Below, piece after piece: positions 8,223-16,604 of a stretch of 64,000 nt of DNA. The notes under the pieces are model-generated. The model worked only from the letters and a program-made list of their open reading frames with translations. It was not told the DNA's origin and ran no database searches. The stretch is taken from positions 2,542,001 to 2,606,000 of the forward strand of contig NZ_CP007790.1 in assembly GCF_000835165.1 (NCBI RefSeq), written 5' to 3'. A program made the translations under genes and the position numbers. The first letter of the stretch is position 1. Every line of letters starts with the position of its first letter. Source of the stretch: Corynebacterium marinum DSM 44953. Lineage in GTDB: Bacteria; Actinomycetota; Actinomycetes; Mycobacteriales; Mycobacteriaceae.

Positions 8223-9382
8223 TGACTGCTCCCACCAAACAAAAGGCCAAGTTCAACCCGCTGCAGGTCTCCGAGGTCCGCCGTCTGACCGACAACGCCG
8301 TCGAAGTCAGCTTCGAGGTTCCGGAGGAGCTGCGCGAGGACTACGACTACGTCCCCGGCCAGTACGTCGCCCTGCGCGCCGACATCGAGGGCCAGGAGGT
8401 GCGCCGCTCCTACTCCATCTGCGACATCCCGCGCCCCGGCGTCATCCGCGTCGCCATCAAGCGCGACCTCGGCGGTGTCTTCTCCACCTGGGCCAACGAC
8501 ACTCTGCAGCCCGGCACCGTCATCGACGTGATGAACCCCCAGGGTGCGTTCACCTCCCGTGTGCACGTCACCTCTCTCAACGACGCGAAGGCGCTCGTCG
8601 AGGAAGGGTTCGGCGACGTCGGCGACGCCCCGCACCTCGTGGCCATCGCGGCCGGTTCCGGCATCACCCCGATCATGTCCATCGCCCAGGCGCTGCTCTC
8701 CTCCCTGCCGAAGGCCAGCTTCGAGGTGGTCTACGCCAACAAGGGCGGTGGCGACGTGATGTTTGCCGAGGAGATCGGCGACCTCAAGGACAAGTACCCC
8801 ACCCGCTTCGCGGTCCACCACGTGCTCTCCCGCGAACAGCGCGTCAACCCGCTGTTCTCCGGCCGCATCGACGACGAGAAGCTCTCCCTCCTGCTGGACA
8901 AGGTCGTCCAGACCGAGAACACCGACGAGTGGTTCCTCTGCGGCCCCTTCGAGCTGGTCCAGCTGGTGCGCGACGAGCTCTCCGAGCGGGGAGTCGAGAG
9001 CGACAAGGTCCGCTTCGAGCTCTTCTCCACCGGCAAGCCCTCCGACGGCCCGCAGCAGGGCAACACCGGCCGCGCCGTCGTGGCCGATCCGAACGGCAAG
9101 AACGTCACCATCGCGTTCACGCTCGACGGCCTCTCCGGCTCCATCGAGTCCCCGCAGTCCGCGAACGAGACGATCCTCAACGCCGCCCTGCGCGCGCGTC
9201 CGGACGTCCCCTTCGCCTGCGCCGGCGGCGTGTGCGGCACCTGCCGCGCCAAGGTCGTCGAGGGCGACTTCAAGATGGACGAGAACTACGCGCTGGAGGC
9301 GGACGAGGTGGCCAAGGGCTACGTCCTGACCTGCCAGACCCGACCCACCGGTGACTCCATCACCGTCGACTACGACGCATAA
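8222..9382 (+). CDS. paaE: Phenylacetyl-CoA epoxidase reductase
   Basis: Passes electrons from NADPH through FAD and a 2Fe-2S centre to PaaA. The 386 residues hold, in order, an FAD domain (RRSYSICDIPRPG), an NAD(P) domain (AAGSGITPIMSIAQALL and FLCGPFELVQLV) and a C-terminal plant-type ferredoxin domain with CAGGVCGTC (C-x4-C-x2-C) and a last cysteine in YVLTCQTRP. The start is the ATG at 8222 fused to the paaD stop; the frame upstream lies inside paaD. Confidence 0.95.
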   Translation: MTAPTKQKAKFNPLQVSEVRRLTDNAVEVSFEVPEELREDYDYVPGQYVALRADIEGQEVRRSYSICDIPRPGVIRVAIKRDLGGVFSTWANDTLQPGTVIDVMNPQGAFTSRVHVTSLNDAKALVEEGFGDVGDAPHLVAIAAGSGITPIMSIAQALLSSLPKASFEVVYANKGGGDVMFAEEIGDLKDKYPTRFAVHHVLSREQRVNPLFSGRIDDEKLSLLLDKVVQTENTDEWFLCGPFELVQLVRDELSERGVESDKVRFELFSTGKPSDGPQQGNTGRAVVADPNGKNVTIAFTLDGLSGSIESPQSANETILNAALRARPDVPFACAGGVCGTCRAKVVEGDFKMDENYALEADEVAKGYVLTCQTRPTGDSITVDYDA

Positions 9383-9393
9383 AGGAAGCCGGC

Positions 9394-10164
9394 ATGATCG
9401 ATCTCCACATCGAGGACAACGTCGCCGAGGTTGTGCTCAACAACCCCAAGGCGATGAACTCGCTGACCGAATCCGACCTGCAGGAACTCTCGGACGCCTA
9501 CACCGAGGCCGCCGACCGCGGCGTGCGCGCCCTCCTCCTGCGCGGCGAGGGCCGCGGCTTCTCCGCCGGACGCAACATCAAGGGTCTCAACCCGGCCGAC
9601 GATGACGCCACCGACTACCTGGCCAACAAGGTCACCCCGGTGCTCCAGCAGATGAGCGCCTTCCCCGCCCCCACTTTCGCCGCTGTACAGGGCGTCTGCC
9701 TGGGAGTGGGCCTGGGCCTGGCCATCGCCACCGACATCGTCTACGTCGCGGAGGACGCGAAGTTCGGTTCCCCCTTCGCCAACCTCGGTGCGACCCTGGA
9801 CTCCGGCGGGCACGCCCTGTTCGTCGAGCGTCTGGGGGCACACCGGGCGATGGACCTCATCGTCACCGGCGACTTGATCAGCGGCGAGGAGGCTGTGCGC
9901 GCGGGGCTGTTCTCCCGCTCGCTGCCGGCCGGGGAACTGCTCGAGTTCACCAGGGAGAAGGCCCGCCGCGCCGCCGCTGGCGCCACCCGCGCGTTCCTCA
10001 CCAGCCGTAGCCTGGTCCACGACGTCCGCGACAACGGGCACGGCCTCTGGGAGTCGGTCTCGAACGAGAACATCGCCCAGGGCGAGCTGTGTTCGAGCGC
10101 GGACTACGCCGAGGGCTTCGCGGCCTTCAACGAAAAACGCACCCCCGTCTTCCAGGGCAGCTAG
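9394..10164 (+). CDS. paaG: Ring-1,2-epoxyphenylacetyl-CoA isomerase
   Basis: Crotonase-superfamily enzyme that converts the epoxide to the oxepin and also shifts double bonds later in the pathway. The oxyanion-hole segments (FSAGRNIKG and GVCLGVGLGLA) are present. Both hydratase glutamates are replaced: GVGLG where hydratases have GGGxE, and SPFANLG where they have QPExxLG. An aspartate in LGATLDSGG sits where PaaG isomerases carry their catalytic Asp. This residue pattern favours isomerase over hydratase. The gene has 256 codons, the usual length, and lies 11 bases after paaE. Confidence 0.88.
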   Translation: MIDLHIEDNVAEVVLNNPKAMNSLTESDLQELSDAYTEAADRGVRALLLRGEGRGFSAGRNIKGLNPADDDATDYLANKVTPVLQQMSAFPAPTFAAVQGVCLGVGLGLAIATDIVYVAEDAKFGSPFANLGATLDSGGHALFVERLGAHRAMDLIVTGDLISGEEAVRAGLFSRSLPAGELLEFTREKARRAAAGATRAFLTSRSLVHDVRDNGHGLWESVSNENIAQGELCSSADYAEGFAAFNEKRTPVFQGS

Positions 10165-10195
10165 CCCACCCACCCCACAGAAAAGGAGCAGCCCA

Positions 10196-11395
10196 GTGAC
10201 CACTGCGTACCTGGTGTCCGGCCGCCGCACCCCGGTCGGCCGATACGGCGGCGCACTGTCGTCCGTCCGCCCCGACGACCTCGCCGCCCTGACCATCAAG
10301 GCGGTCATCGAGGACGCCGGCATCGACCCTGCGGCCGTCGACGAGGTCATCCTCGGCAACGCCAACGGAGCCGGTGAGGAAAACCGCAACGTCGCCCGCA
10401 TGGCCTGGCTGCTCGCGGGCTACCCCGACACCGTCCCCGGCATCACCGTCAACCGGCTCTGCGCCTCCGGCATGTCCGCCATCGCCATGGCCACCGCAAT
10501 GGTCGAATCCGGCCAGGCCGACGTCGTCGTCGCCGGCGGAGTGGAGTCCATGTCGCGCGCGCCGTGGGTCATGGCGAAGCCGACCTCGGCTTTCGCGAAG
10601 CCGGGCGAGACCTTCGACACCTCCATCGGCTGGCGCTTCACCAACCCCGTGTTCGCCGCGCAGGAGAAGATGACCTACTCCATGCCGGAGACCGCCGAAG
10701 AGGTCGCGCGGGTCTGCGACATCTCGCGCGCCGACGCCGACGCTTTCGCCGCCGAGTCCCAGCGCCGGGCCGTCGCCGCGATCGAGGCGGGAAACTTCGC
10801 CGCCGAGATCGTGCCGGTCGAGATCACCGACCGGAAGGGCAACGTCACGGTCGTCGACACCGACGAGGGGCCGCGCCCCGGCACCACCACCGAGGTGCTG
10901 GCGAAGCTTCGCCCGGTCGTGGCCGGAGGCGAGGTCGTCACCGCCGGCAACTCCTCCACCCTCAACGACGGCGCCTCCGCGATCATCGTGGCGTCCGAGG
11001 AGGCCGTCGAGAAGTACGGCCTCCAGCCCCGCGCCCGGGTGGTCGCCAACGCCAACGCCGGCCTCGCGCCCGAGGTCATGGGCCTGGGCCCGATTCCGGC
11101 CACCCGCAAGGTGCTGGAGCGCGCGGGCTGGAACATCGGCAGCCTGGACGCGGTGGAGCTCAACGAGGCCTTCGCCACCCAGTCGCTGGCCTCCATCCGC
11201 GAGCTGGGCCTGGACCACAACAAGGTCAACGCGTGGGGCGGGGCCATCGCGCTCGGCCACCCGCTGGGATCCTCCGGTTCGCGCATCACCATCACTCTGC
11301 TCAACCGGCTGGAGCAGGAGGGCGGGCAGCGCGGCGTCGCGACGCTGTGCATCGGCGTCGGCCAGGGCTCCGCCATCGCGATCGAGAGGGTCTAG
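10196..11395 (+). CDS. paaJ: 3-oxoadipyl-CoA/acetyl-CoA thiolase
   Basis: Thiolase that releases acetyl-CoA at two steps of the pathway, finally yielding succinyl-CoA. The 399 residues contain the nucleophile region NRLCASGMSAIAMA, the VAGGVESMSRAPWVMAKP loop, NEAFATQ, GGAIALGHPLGSSG and a C-terminal CIGVGQGSA. The GTG start is preceded by AAAGGAG. The gene is followed after 4 bases by paaF. Acetyl-CoA acetyltransferases are close relatives; the operon position decides the name. Confidence 0.9.
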   Translation: MTTAYLVSGRRTPVGRYGGALSSVRPDDLAALTIKAVIEDAGIDPAAVDEVILGNANGAGEENRNVARMAWLLAGYPDTVPGITVNRLCASGMSAIAMATAMVESGQADVVVAGGVESMSRAPWVMAKPTSAFAKPGETFDTSIGWRFTNPVFAAQEKMTYSMPETAEEVARVCDISRADADAFAAESQRRAVAAIEAGNFAAEIVPVEITDRKGNVTVVDTDEGPRPGTTTEVLAKLRPVVAGGEVVTAGNSSTLNDGASAIIVASEEAVEKYGLQPRARVVANANAGLAPEVMGLGPIPATRKVLERAGWNIGSLDAVELNEAFATQSLASIRELGLDHNKVNAWGGAIALGHPLGSSGSRITITLLNRLEQEGGQRGVATLCIGVGQGSAIAIERV

Positions 11396-11399
11396 CACC

Positions 11400-12158
11400 A
11401 TGTTCGAGAATTTCCAGGCGATGACCGTCACCGAGACCGGGGACCGGCTCCTGGTCGAGCTCACCCGGCCGGAGGTCCGCAACGCCATCGACGACCAGAT
11501 GGTCGAGGAGCTGCACGCGGTCTGCGCGTACCTCGAGCGCGAACCGAAGATCCTGATCGTCACCGGCTGCCAGATCAACGGCAAGGGCATCTTCGTCTCC
11601 GGGGCGGACATCTCCCAGCTGCGCGAACGCCGCCGCGAGGATGCCCTGCGGGGCATCAACAACACGATCTTCCACCGCATCTCCCAGCTGCCCTCCCCCG
11701 TCATCGCCGCTGTCGACGGCTACGCCCTCGGCGGCGGGCTGGAGCTCGCGCTGGCCGCGGACTTCCGCATCGCCACCCCGGGCGCGAAGTTCGGCCAGCC
11801 GGAGGCGAACCTCGGCATCATCGCCGCGGCCGGCGGCCTGTGGCGTCTCAAGGCGCTGGTGGGTGAGGCGATCGCGAAGGAGATCCTCCTCGCCGGCCGC
11901 GTCCTCGACGGCAACCAGGCTCACGACGTGCATCTGGTCACGGAGCTGGCCTCCCCCGGAGAGCTTCTCGACACCGCCCACGCCCTCGCCGACCGCATCG
12001 CCGCCCTCGACCCGCTGGCGGTGCGCATCAGCAAGCAGGTCATGGCGATGCCGGCGGCGGCCCACCCGGCCGTCGACAACATCGCCCAGGCCATCCTCTT
12101 CGAGTCGGACGCCAAGTTCGACCGCATGCAGGCATTCCTCGACCGCAAGAAGAAATAA
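11400..12158 (+). CDS. paaF: 2,3-dehydroadipyl-CoA hydratase
   Basis: Crotonase-family hydratase of the lower phenylacetate pathway (252 residues). Unlike the paaG product, it keeps both catalytic glutamates in GYALGGGLELALAADF and KFGQPEANLG, exactly 20 residues apart as in classical enoyl-CoA hydratases. The oxyanion loop VSGADISQL is present. It is 4 bases downstream of paaJ and 10 upstream of paaH in the same operon. The nearby residue contrast with PaaG is the main reason for giving the two genes different roles. Confidence 0.9.
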   Translation: MFENFQAMTVTETGDRLLVELTRPEVRNAIDDQMVEELHAVCAYLEREPKILIVTGCQINGKGIFVSGADISQLRERRREDALRGINNTIFHRISQLPSPVIAAVDGYALGGGLELALAADFRIATPGAKFGQPEANLGIIAAAGGLWRLKALVGEAIAKEILLAGRVLDGNQAHDVHLVTELASPGELLDTAHALADRIAALDPLAVRISKQVMAMPAAAHPAVDNIAQAILFESDAKFDRMQAFLDRKKK

Positions 12159-12168
12159 GGAACCCAAC

Positions 12169-13005
12169 ATGAACGTCCCCCAGAAAGTCGGTGTCCTCGG
12201 CGGTGGCCGGATGGGCGCCGGAATCGCCCACTCCTTCCTCGCCGCCGGCGCGGAGGTGACCGTCGTCGACATCAACGACGCGGCCATCGCGGCCGCCCAG
12301 GAACGGATCACCAACGACGTCGAAGGCTCCATCAAGCGCGGGGCCGAGGGCACAGCCGAGGAATGGCTGGGGCGTCTGACCGTCACCACCGACGCCGCGG
12401 CCTTCGCCGGGCTGCCGCTGGTCGTGGAGGCTGTGCCGGAGTCCATGGACCTCAAGGTCGCCTCCTTCCGGAAGATCGAGGAGAACGCCCCGGACGCGGT
12501 CATCGCCACGAACACGTCCTCCCTCTCGGTCTCCGACCTGGCAGTCACCGTGCGCAACGACGTCATCGGCCTGCACTTCTTCAACCCGGTGCCGGCGTCG
12601 AAGCTGGTGGAGATCGTCATCGCGGACTCCACCCCGGCCGAGCTCGTGGAGCAGGCCAAGGGCTGGGTCGAGGGCCTGGGCAAGACGCCCATCGTCGTGA
12701 AGGACGCCCCCGGCTTCGCGTCCTCCCGCCTCGGCGTGGCCATCGCGCTGGAGGCGATCCGCATGGTCGAGGAAGGCGTCGCCAGCCCGCAGGACATCGA
12801 CAACGCCATGGTGCTGGGCTACAAGTTCCCGGTCGGCCCGCTGGCGCTCACCGACATCGTCGGCCTCGACGTCCGCCTCGGCATCGCCGAGTACCTCGAA
12901 TCCACCCTGGGCGAGCGCTTCGCCCCACCGCAGCTCATGCGCGACATGGTCGAGCGCGGCGAGCTGGGCCGGAAGTCCGGCCAGGGCTTCTACAACTACA
13001 GCTAG
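12169..13005 (+). CDS. paaH: 3-hydroxyadipyl-CoA dehydrogenase
   Basis: NAD-dependent 3-hydroxyacyl-CoA dehydrogenase (278 residues) that makes 3-oxoadipyl-CoA. The Rossmann motif is GVLGGGRMGAGIAHSFL. IATNTSSLSVSDLA, GLHFFNPVPASKLVEIV (catalytic His) and KDAPGFASSRLG follow, and the protein ends with the typical GRKSGQGFYNYS. The ATG has AAGGAA upstream. It is the last gene of the long operon and overlaps the convergent thioesterase gene by 4 bases. Confidence 0.92.
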   Translation: MNVPQKVGVLGGGRMGAGIAHSFLAAGAEVTVVDINDAAIAAAQERITNDVEGSIKRGAEGTAEEWLGRLTVTTDAAAFAGLPLVVEAVPESMDLKVASFRKIEENAPDAVIATNTSSLSVSDLAVTVRNDVIGLHFFNPVPASKLVEIVIADSTPAELVEQAKGWVEGLGKTPIVVKDAPGFASSRLGVAIALEAIRMVEEGVASPQDIDNAMVLGYKFPVGPLALTDIVGLDVRLGIAEYLESTLGERFAPPQLMRDMVERGELGRKSGQGFYNYS

Positions 13006-13394
13006 CGCTTCTCGATAATCGCGTTGGTGATCCGCGCCGTGCACAGGCGCCTGCCGTCCTCGTCGGTGACGATCACCTCGTGGCTGGTCAGTGTCCGTCC
13101 CAGCCGGATGGCGGTGGCGGTGGCGGTGACCAGCCCGGTCCGTCCCGAAGCGTGGTGGGTGGCGTTGATGTCCACACCGACGGCCACCTTCCCCATCGTC
13201 GAGGCGTGGATGACCGCCGCCCAGGAACCCACCGCCTCGGCGATCGCGACCATCGCGCCACCGTGCAGGAGACCCAACGACTGACGGTTTCCGTCCACCG
13301 GCATGGTCGCCACCACCCGTTCGGGCGACTGCTCGAGCACCTCCACACCCATCTTGCGGTCGAGTTCACCGAGCTCAATTGTCCAGGGCGTCAT
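13002..13394 (-). CDS. Second hotdog thioesterase (PaaI/MenI-like)
   Basis: A 130-residue hotdog thioesterase with the motif QSLGLLHGGAMVAIAEAVGSWAA and the following VAVGVDINATHHASGRTG strand. The GLLHGGAM...E pattern is nearer to the 1,4-dihydroxy-2-naphthoyl-CoA/4-hydroxybenzoyl-CoA group than the upstream paaI gene (NGHGTAQGG...D). A strong GAGGAG precedes the ATG. It is divergent from paaZ and shares the short region with operator O4, so it may also answer to PaaR. The substrate is not known. Confidence 0.82.
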   Translation of the reverse strand: MTPWTIELGELDRKMGVEVLEQSPERVVATMPVDGNRQSLGLLHGGAMVAIAEAVGSWAAVIHASTMGKVAVGVDINATHHASGRTGLVTATATAIRLGRTLTSHEVIVTDEDGRRLCTARITNAIIEKR

Positions 13395-13423
13395 AATTTC
13401 TCCTCGTGGGGGGTGGCGGAAAA

Positions 13424-13439
13424 TGTGATCTTGATTATA
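13424..13439. promoter_or_regulatory. GlxR/CRP-like site upstream of paaZ
   Basis: TGTGATCTTGATTATA is TGTGA-N6-TTATA, eight of ten positions of TGTGA-N6-TCACA. It overlaps a good paaZ -10 hexamer (TATACT, 13436-13441) and ends 13 bases before operator O4, the same spacing as at paaA. Confidence 0.5.
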
Positions 13440-13452
13440 CTGGCCAGAAATA

Positions 13453-13475
13453 CTGACCGTCCGTTCGGTTACTAA
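13453..13475 (+). promoter_or_regulatory. PaaR operator O4 (paaZ)
   Basis: CTGACCGTCCGTTCGGTTAC, with the common ACCG-N6-CGGT core, begins 12 bases after the paaZ -10 and ends 21 bases before its start codon. Confidence 0.82.
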
Positions 13476-13496
13476 ATGTTTCAGGAAAGGCTCCCG

Positions 13497-15581
13497 ATGT
13501 CCACCCTCATCGACACCCTCGTCCCCAGCTACCTCTCCGGCGCCTGGGTCACCCCCGACAACCCCTCCCGAGTCACCGAGGTCGCCGACTCATCCACCGG
13601 CGAGATCATCGCCACCGTCTCCACCGAAGGCCTCGACCTGGCCGGCGCCATCGACTACGCCCGCAGCACCGGCCAGCGCAACCTCCGCGAGCTGACCATC
13701 CATGAGCGCTCCCTCAAGCTCAAGGAACTGGCGATCTACCTGGACGAGCACAAGGAGGAGCTCTACGAGCTCGCCTACCGCGCCGGCGCCACCAAGCGCG
13801 ACAACGGCGTCGACATCGACGGCGGCATCTCCACCCTGTTCACCTACTCCTCCAAGGGCCGCCGCGAGCTGCCCAACGGGCACGTCATCGTGGACGGCCC
13901 CACCGAGGTCCTCTCCCGCGACTCGAGCTTCCTGGGCACCCACATCTACACCACGATGCCCGGCGTCGCGGTGCAGATCAACGCCTTCAACTTCCCCGTC
14001 TGGGGCATGCTGGAGAAGTTCGCCCCCTCCTTCATCGCGGGCATGCCCACCCTGGTGAAGCCGGCGACCCCCTCCGGCTACGTCACCGCCGGGTGCGTGC
14101 GCCTCATGGTCGAGTCGGGCATCCTGCCCGAGGGTTCCATCCAGCTCATCTCCGGCTCCGCCCGCGACCTCCTCGACCACCTGGACCACCGCGACCACGT
14201 CGCCTTCACCGGTTCCGCCGCCACCGCCGCCACCCTGCGCTCCCACGAGAACGTCCTGGTCAACGGCGTGCGCTTCACGGCCGAGGCGGACTCCCTCAAC
14301 GCCGCGATCCTCGGCGAGGACGTCACCGTCGACTCCCCCGAGTTCGAGGCCTTCATCAAGGCCGTGTTCGTGGAGATGACCGCCAAGGCCGGCCAGAAGT
14401 GCACCGCCATCCGCCGCGCCATCGTGCCCGCCGGAATGGTCGACACCGTCGCATCCGCCCTCACCGAGCGCCTCGCCGCCAAGATCGTCCCGGGCGACCC
14501 GCGCGACCCGGGCGCCACCATGGGCCCGCTGGTTTCCGTGGAGCAGCGCGAGGACGTCGCCTCGGCCGTCGAGAAGCTCATCGCCGCCGGCGGCAAGGTC
14601 GTCACCGGCGGCGCCGACCAGCTCGAGGGCGCATTCTTCGCCCCGACCGTCCTCACCTTCGAGGACGCGGACGCCGACGCCGTCCACGACGTCGAGGCCT
14701 TCGGCCCGGTCGTCTCCGTCATCGGATACACCGACACCGAGGACGCCATCCGCCTGGCCGCCCGCGGCCGCGGTTCCCTGGTCGCCTCCGTGATCACCCA
14801 CGACCCGGAGCTCGCCGCCACCTACGCGCACTCCATCGGCGCGTACCACGGCCGCCTGCACTTCCTGGACCGCGACGACGCGAAGACCTCCACCGGCCAC
14901 GGCTCCCCCCTCCCCCACCTCGTGCACGGCGGCCCCGGCCGCGCGGGCGGCGGCGAGGAGCTCGGCGGCATCCGCGGCGTCAAGCACTACATGCAGCGCA
15001 CCGCCATCCAGGGCACCCCGGACCACCTCACCGCCATCACCGGCGAATGGGTCCGCGGCGCCAAGGTCAACAAGGTCACGCGCGCCGACGTGGACGCCGG
15101 TGCCGCCGATCACCCCTTCCGCAAGGACCTCGCGAGCCTGAAGGTCGGCGACCAGTTCGCCTCCGACCTGCGCCACGTCTCCATCGAGGAGATCCTGGAG
15201 TTCGCCGAGAAGACCGGCGACACCTTCTACGCCCACGTCGACGAGGAGGCCGCGACCGCCAACCCGTTCTTCCCGCGCCGCGTCGCCCACGGTTACCTGC
15301 TGGTCTCCTGGGCCGCGGGACTGTTCGTCGAGCCCGCTCCGGGCCCGGTCCTGGCCAACTACGGCCTGGAGAACCTCCGCTTCATCACCCCGGTCACCTA
15401 CGACGACTCCGTCCGCATCGAGCTGACCGCCAAGCGCATCACCCCGCGCGTCACCGACGCCTACGGCGAGGTCTGCTGGGACGCGCAGCTGTTCAACCAG
15501 AACGACGAGCTCGTCGCCTCCTACGACGTGCTCACCCTCGTGGAAAAGGTGAACACCACTTACGCCAACTGGGGCAAGTAG
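13497..15581 (+). CDS. paaZ: Oxepin-CoA hydrolase / 3-oxo-5,6-dehydrosuberyl-CoA semialdehyde dehydrogenase
   Basis: Fusion enzyme that opens the oxepin ring and oxidises the aldehyde formed. Residues 1 to ~520 are an NADP-type aldehyde dehydrogenase: [32 protein letters not shown], general base in [11 protein letters not shown], and nucleophile in [10 protein letters not shown]. The C-terminal ~150 residues are a MaoC-like hotdog (R)-hydratase with [15 protein letters not shown]. The start at 13497 (694 residues) is preferred over 13476 because AGGAAAGG lies just before it and the upstream codons touch the operator. It has its own PaaR site, apart from the paaA operon. Confidence 0.95.
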   Translation: MSTLIDTLVPSYLSGAWVTPDNPSRVTEVADSSTGEIIATVSTEGLDLAGAIDYARSTGQRNLRELTIHERSLKLKELAIYLDEHKEELYELAYRAGATKRDNGVDIDGGISTLFTYSSKGRRELPNGHVIVDGPTEVLSRDSSFLGTHIYTTMPGVAVQINAFNFPVWGMLEKFAPSFIAGMPTLVKPATPSGYVTAGCVRLMVESGILPEGSIQLISGSARDLLDHLDHRDHVAFTGSAATAATLRSHENVLVNGVRFTAEADSLNAAILGEDVTVDSPEFEAFIKAVFVEMTAKAGQKCTAIRRAIVPAGMVDTVASALTERLAAKIVPGDPRDPGATMGPLVSVEQREDVASAVEKLIAAGGKVVTGGADQLEGAFFAPTVLTFEDADADAVHDVEAFGPVVSVIGYTDTEDAIRLAARGRGSLVASVITHDPELAATYAHSIGAYHGRLHFLDRDDAKTSTGHGSPLPHLVHGGPGRAGGGEELGGIRGVKHYMQRTAIQGTPDHLTAITGEWVRGAKVNKVTRADVDAGAADHPFRKDLASLKVGDQFASDLRHVSIEEILEFAEKTGDTFYAHVDEEAATANPFFPRRVAHGYLLVSWAAGLFVEPAPGPVLANYGLENLRFITPVTYDDSVRIELTAKRITPRVTDAYGEVCWDAQLFNQNDELVASYDVLTLVEKVNTTYANWGK

Positions 15582-15592
15582 TTCCCCCAGGT

Positions 15593-15626
15593 GAAGCGCC
15601 GGGAAGCCGCGGGTTCCCGGCGCTTC
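15593..15626. terminator. Bidirectional hairpin after paaZ
   Basis: A perfect 13-bp stem (GAAGCGCCGGGAA / TTCCCGGCGCTTC) with an 8-base loop, placed between the convergent paaZ and winged-helix genes. It has no U-tract, but the position and strength suit a terminator. Confidence 0.7.
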
Positions 15627-15632
15627 GCCGAT

Positions 15633-16604
15633 TCACGGCTCCGCCCGCCCCGTGACCACCCCGTCCGACATGATGAACGGCCAGCTCAGGCCGTTCTTCG
15701 TCAGCACCTCCGGACGCAGTCGCTCAGGCAGGACGAGCGACTTGTCGCCGTAGCCCAGCAGGATCTCGTCGAAGGCGGGCAGCTCGTGCGTCGCCGCCAA
15801 CGCCGCGTCCAGCTCCTGCTTCCCGACACCCTCCTGCCACTGCCCCATCCAGTACTCCTCCCCGTCGACGGTCAGGGGCACCACGTCGCGCGCCAGAGCC
15901 ACCGCCTTCCTCGCCTGCGCGACGGTCAGGCCCGCCCACCACACGAGGTCCTTCACCGAGGCCGGCCCGTGGGAGTGCAGGTACCGGGTACCCAGCTCCG
16001 CCAGCGCCTCATCCCCCTCGAGCTCACGCTGCGTCACGGGCAGCTGCGCCACGTGGACGAACGTCTCCACGGCGCCCGCTTTCGGCCCCTGCACCACCTC
16101 GCCCTCACCGCCGAAGGCGCGCAGCAGATGCGGACCCCGACCGTCGCCCGGGTCGACCCCCGCCGCGGCGAACACCTCGTAGGCCTGCGGCCGGGTCAGG
16201 GGTTCATGCAGCTCACGGAGCAGCAACTCGGCGTGCAACGCCTCCCGGGCCACCTCGACCTGCCGCTCATCCAGCCCCAGCCGGGGGCGGCGCCGCGCCT
16301 GCGCCCGGGCCACCCGCGGGTTGCACAACCGCATGAGCCACCGGACGTCCTCCGCCGCGAGGAAATGCAGCGTGCCGCGCTGCGGCCAGGCGCGCACGAT
16401 CTCGTGGGCGTCGACGGCGGCGAGCACGGCGGCGTCGTCACGCGGACCACGCAGGGACAACGCCCGGATACCCGCCGGGTACGTTTGCCCCTGCAGCGCG
16501 AGCATCCAGCGGGCCGCCTCCGCGGCGCCGCGTGCGGGGGATGAGAGCCCCTGCGCGATGAGCCGCCGGGCCCGTAGCTCCCGCAGTGAGGTCATGCCCG
16601 CCAT
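15633..16604 (-). CDS. Winged-helix DNA-binding protein, AlkZ/YcaQ-related
   Basis: A 323-residue member of the winged-helix family (PF06224 type) that includes the interstrand-crosslink and alkyl-DNA glycosylases AlkZ and AlkX/YcaQ. Visible marks: an N-terminal LALQGQTYPAGIRALSLR (a Q-x-Q pattern as in the AlkZ catalytic QxQ), RAWPQRGTLHFLAAEDVRWL, a mid-protein helix-rich segment, and a C-terminal PAFDEILLGYGDKSLVLP. A role in DNA base repair is plausible from the family but not shown. ATG at 16604 or 16595 are both possible. It overlaps the stop of the ABC ATPase gene by one base, so it may be cotranscribed with the exporter. Confidence 0.8.
   Translation of the reverse strand: MAGMTSLRELRARRLIAQGLSSPARGAAEAARWMLALQGQTYPAGIRALSLRGPRDDAAVLAAVDAHEIVRAWPQRGTLHFLAAEDVRWLMRLCNPRVARAQARRRPRLGLDERQVEVAREALHAELLLRELHEPLTRPQAYEVFAAAGVDPGDGRGPHLLRAFGGEGEVVQGPKAGAVETFVHVAQLPVTQRELEGDEALAELGTRYLHSHGPASVKDLVWWAGLTVAQARKAVALARDVVPLTVDGEEYWMGQWQEGVGKQELDAALAATHELPAFDEILLGYGDKSLVLPERLRPEVLTKNGLSWPFIMSDGVVTGRAEP

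Noticed and set aside
13590..15290. 566-codon frame antisense to paaZ
   Set aside because: Gly/Val/Asp-rich shadow of a strongly coding plus-strand gene with clear family motifs.
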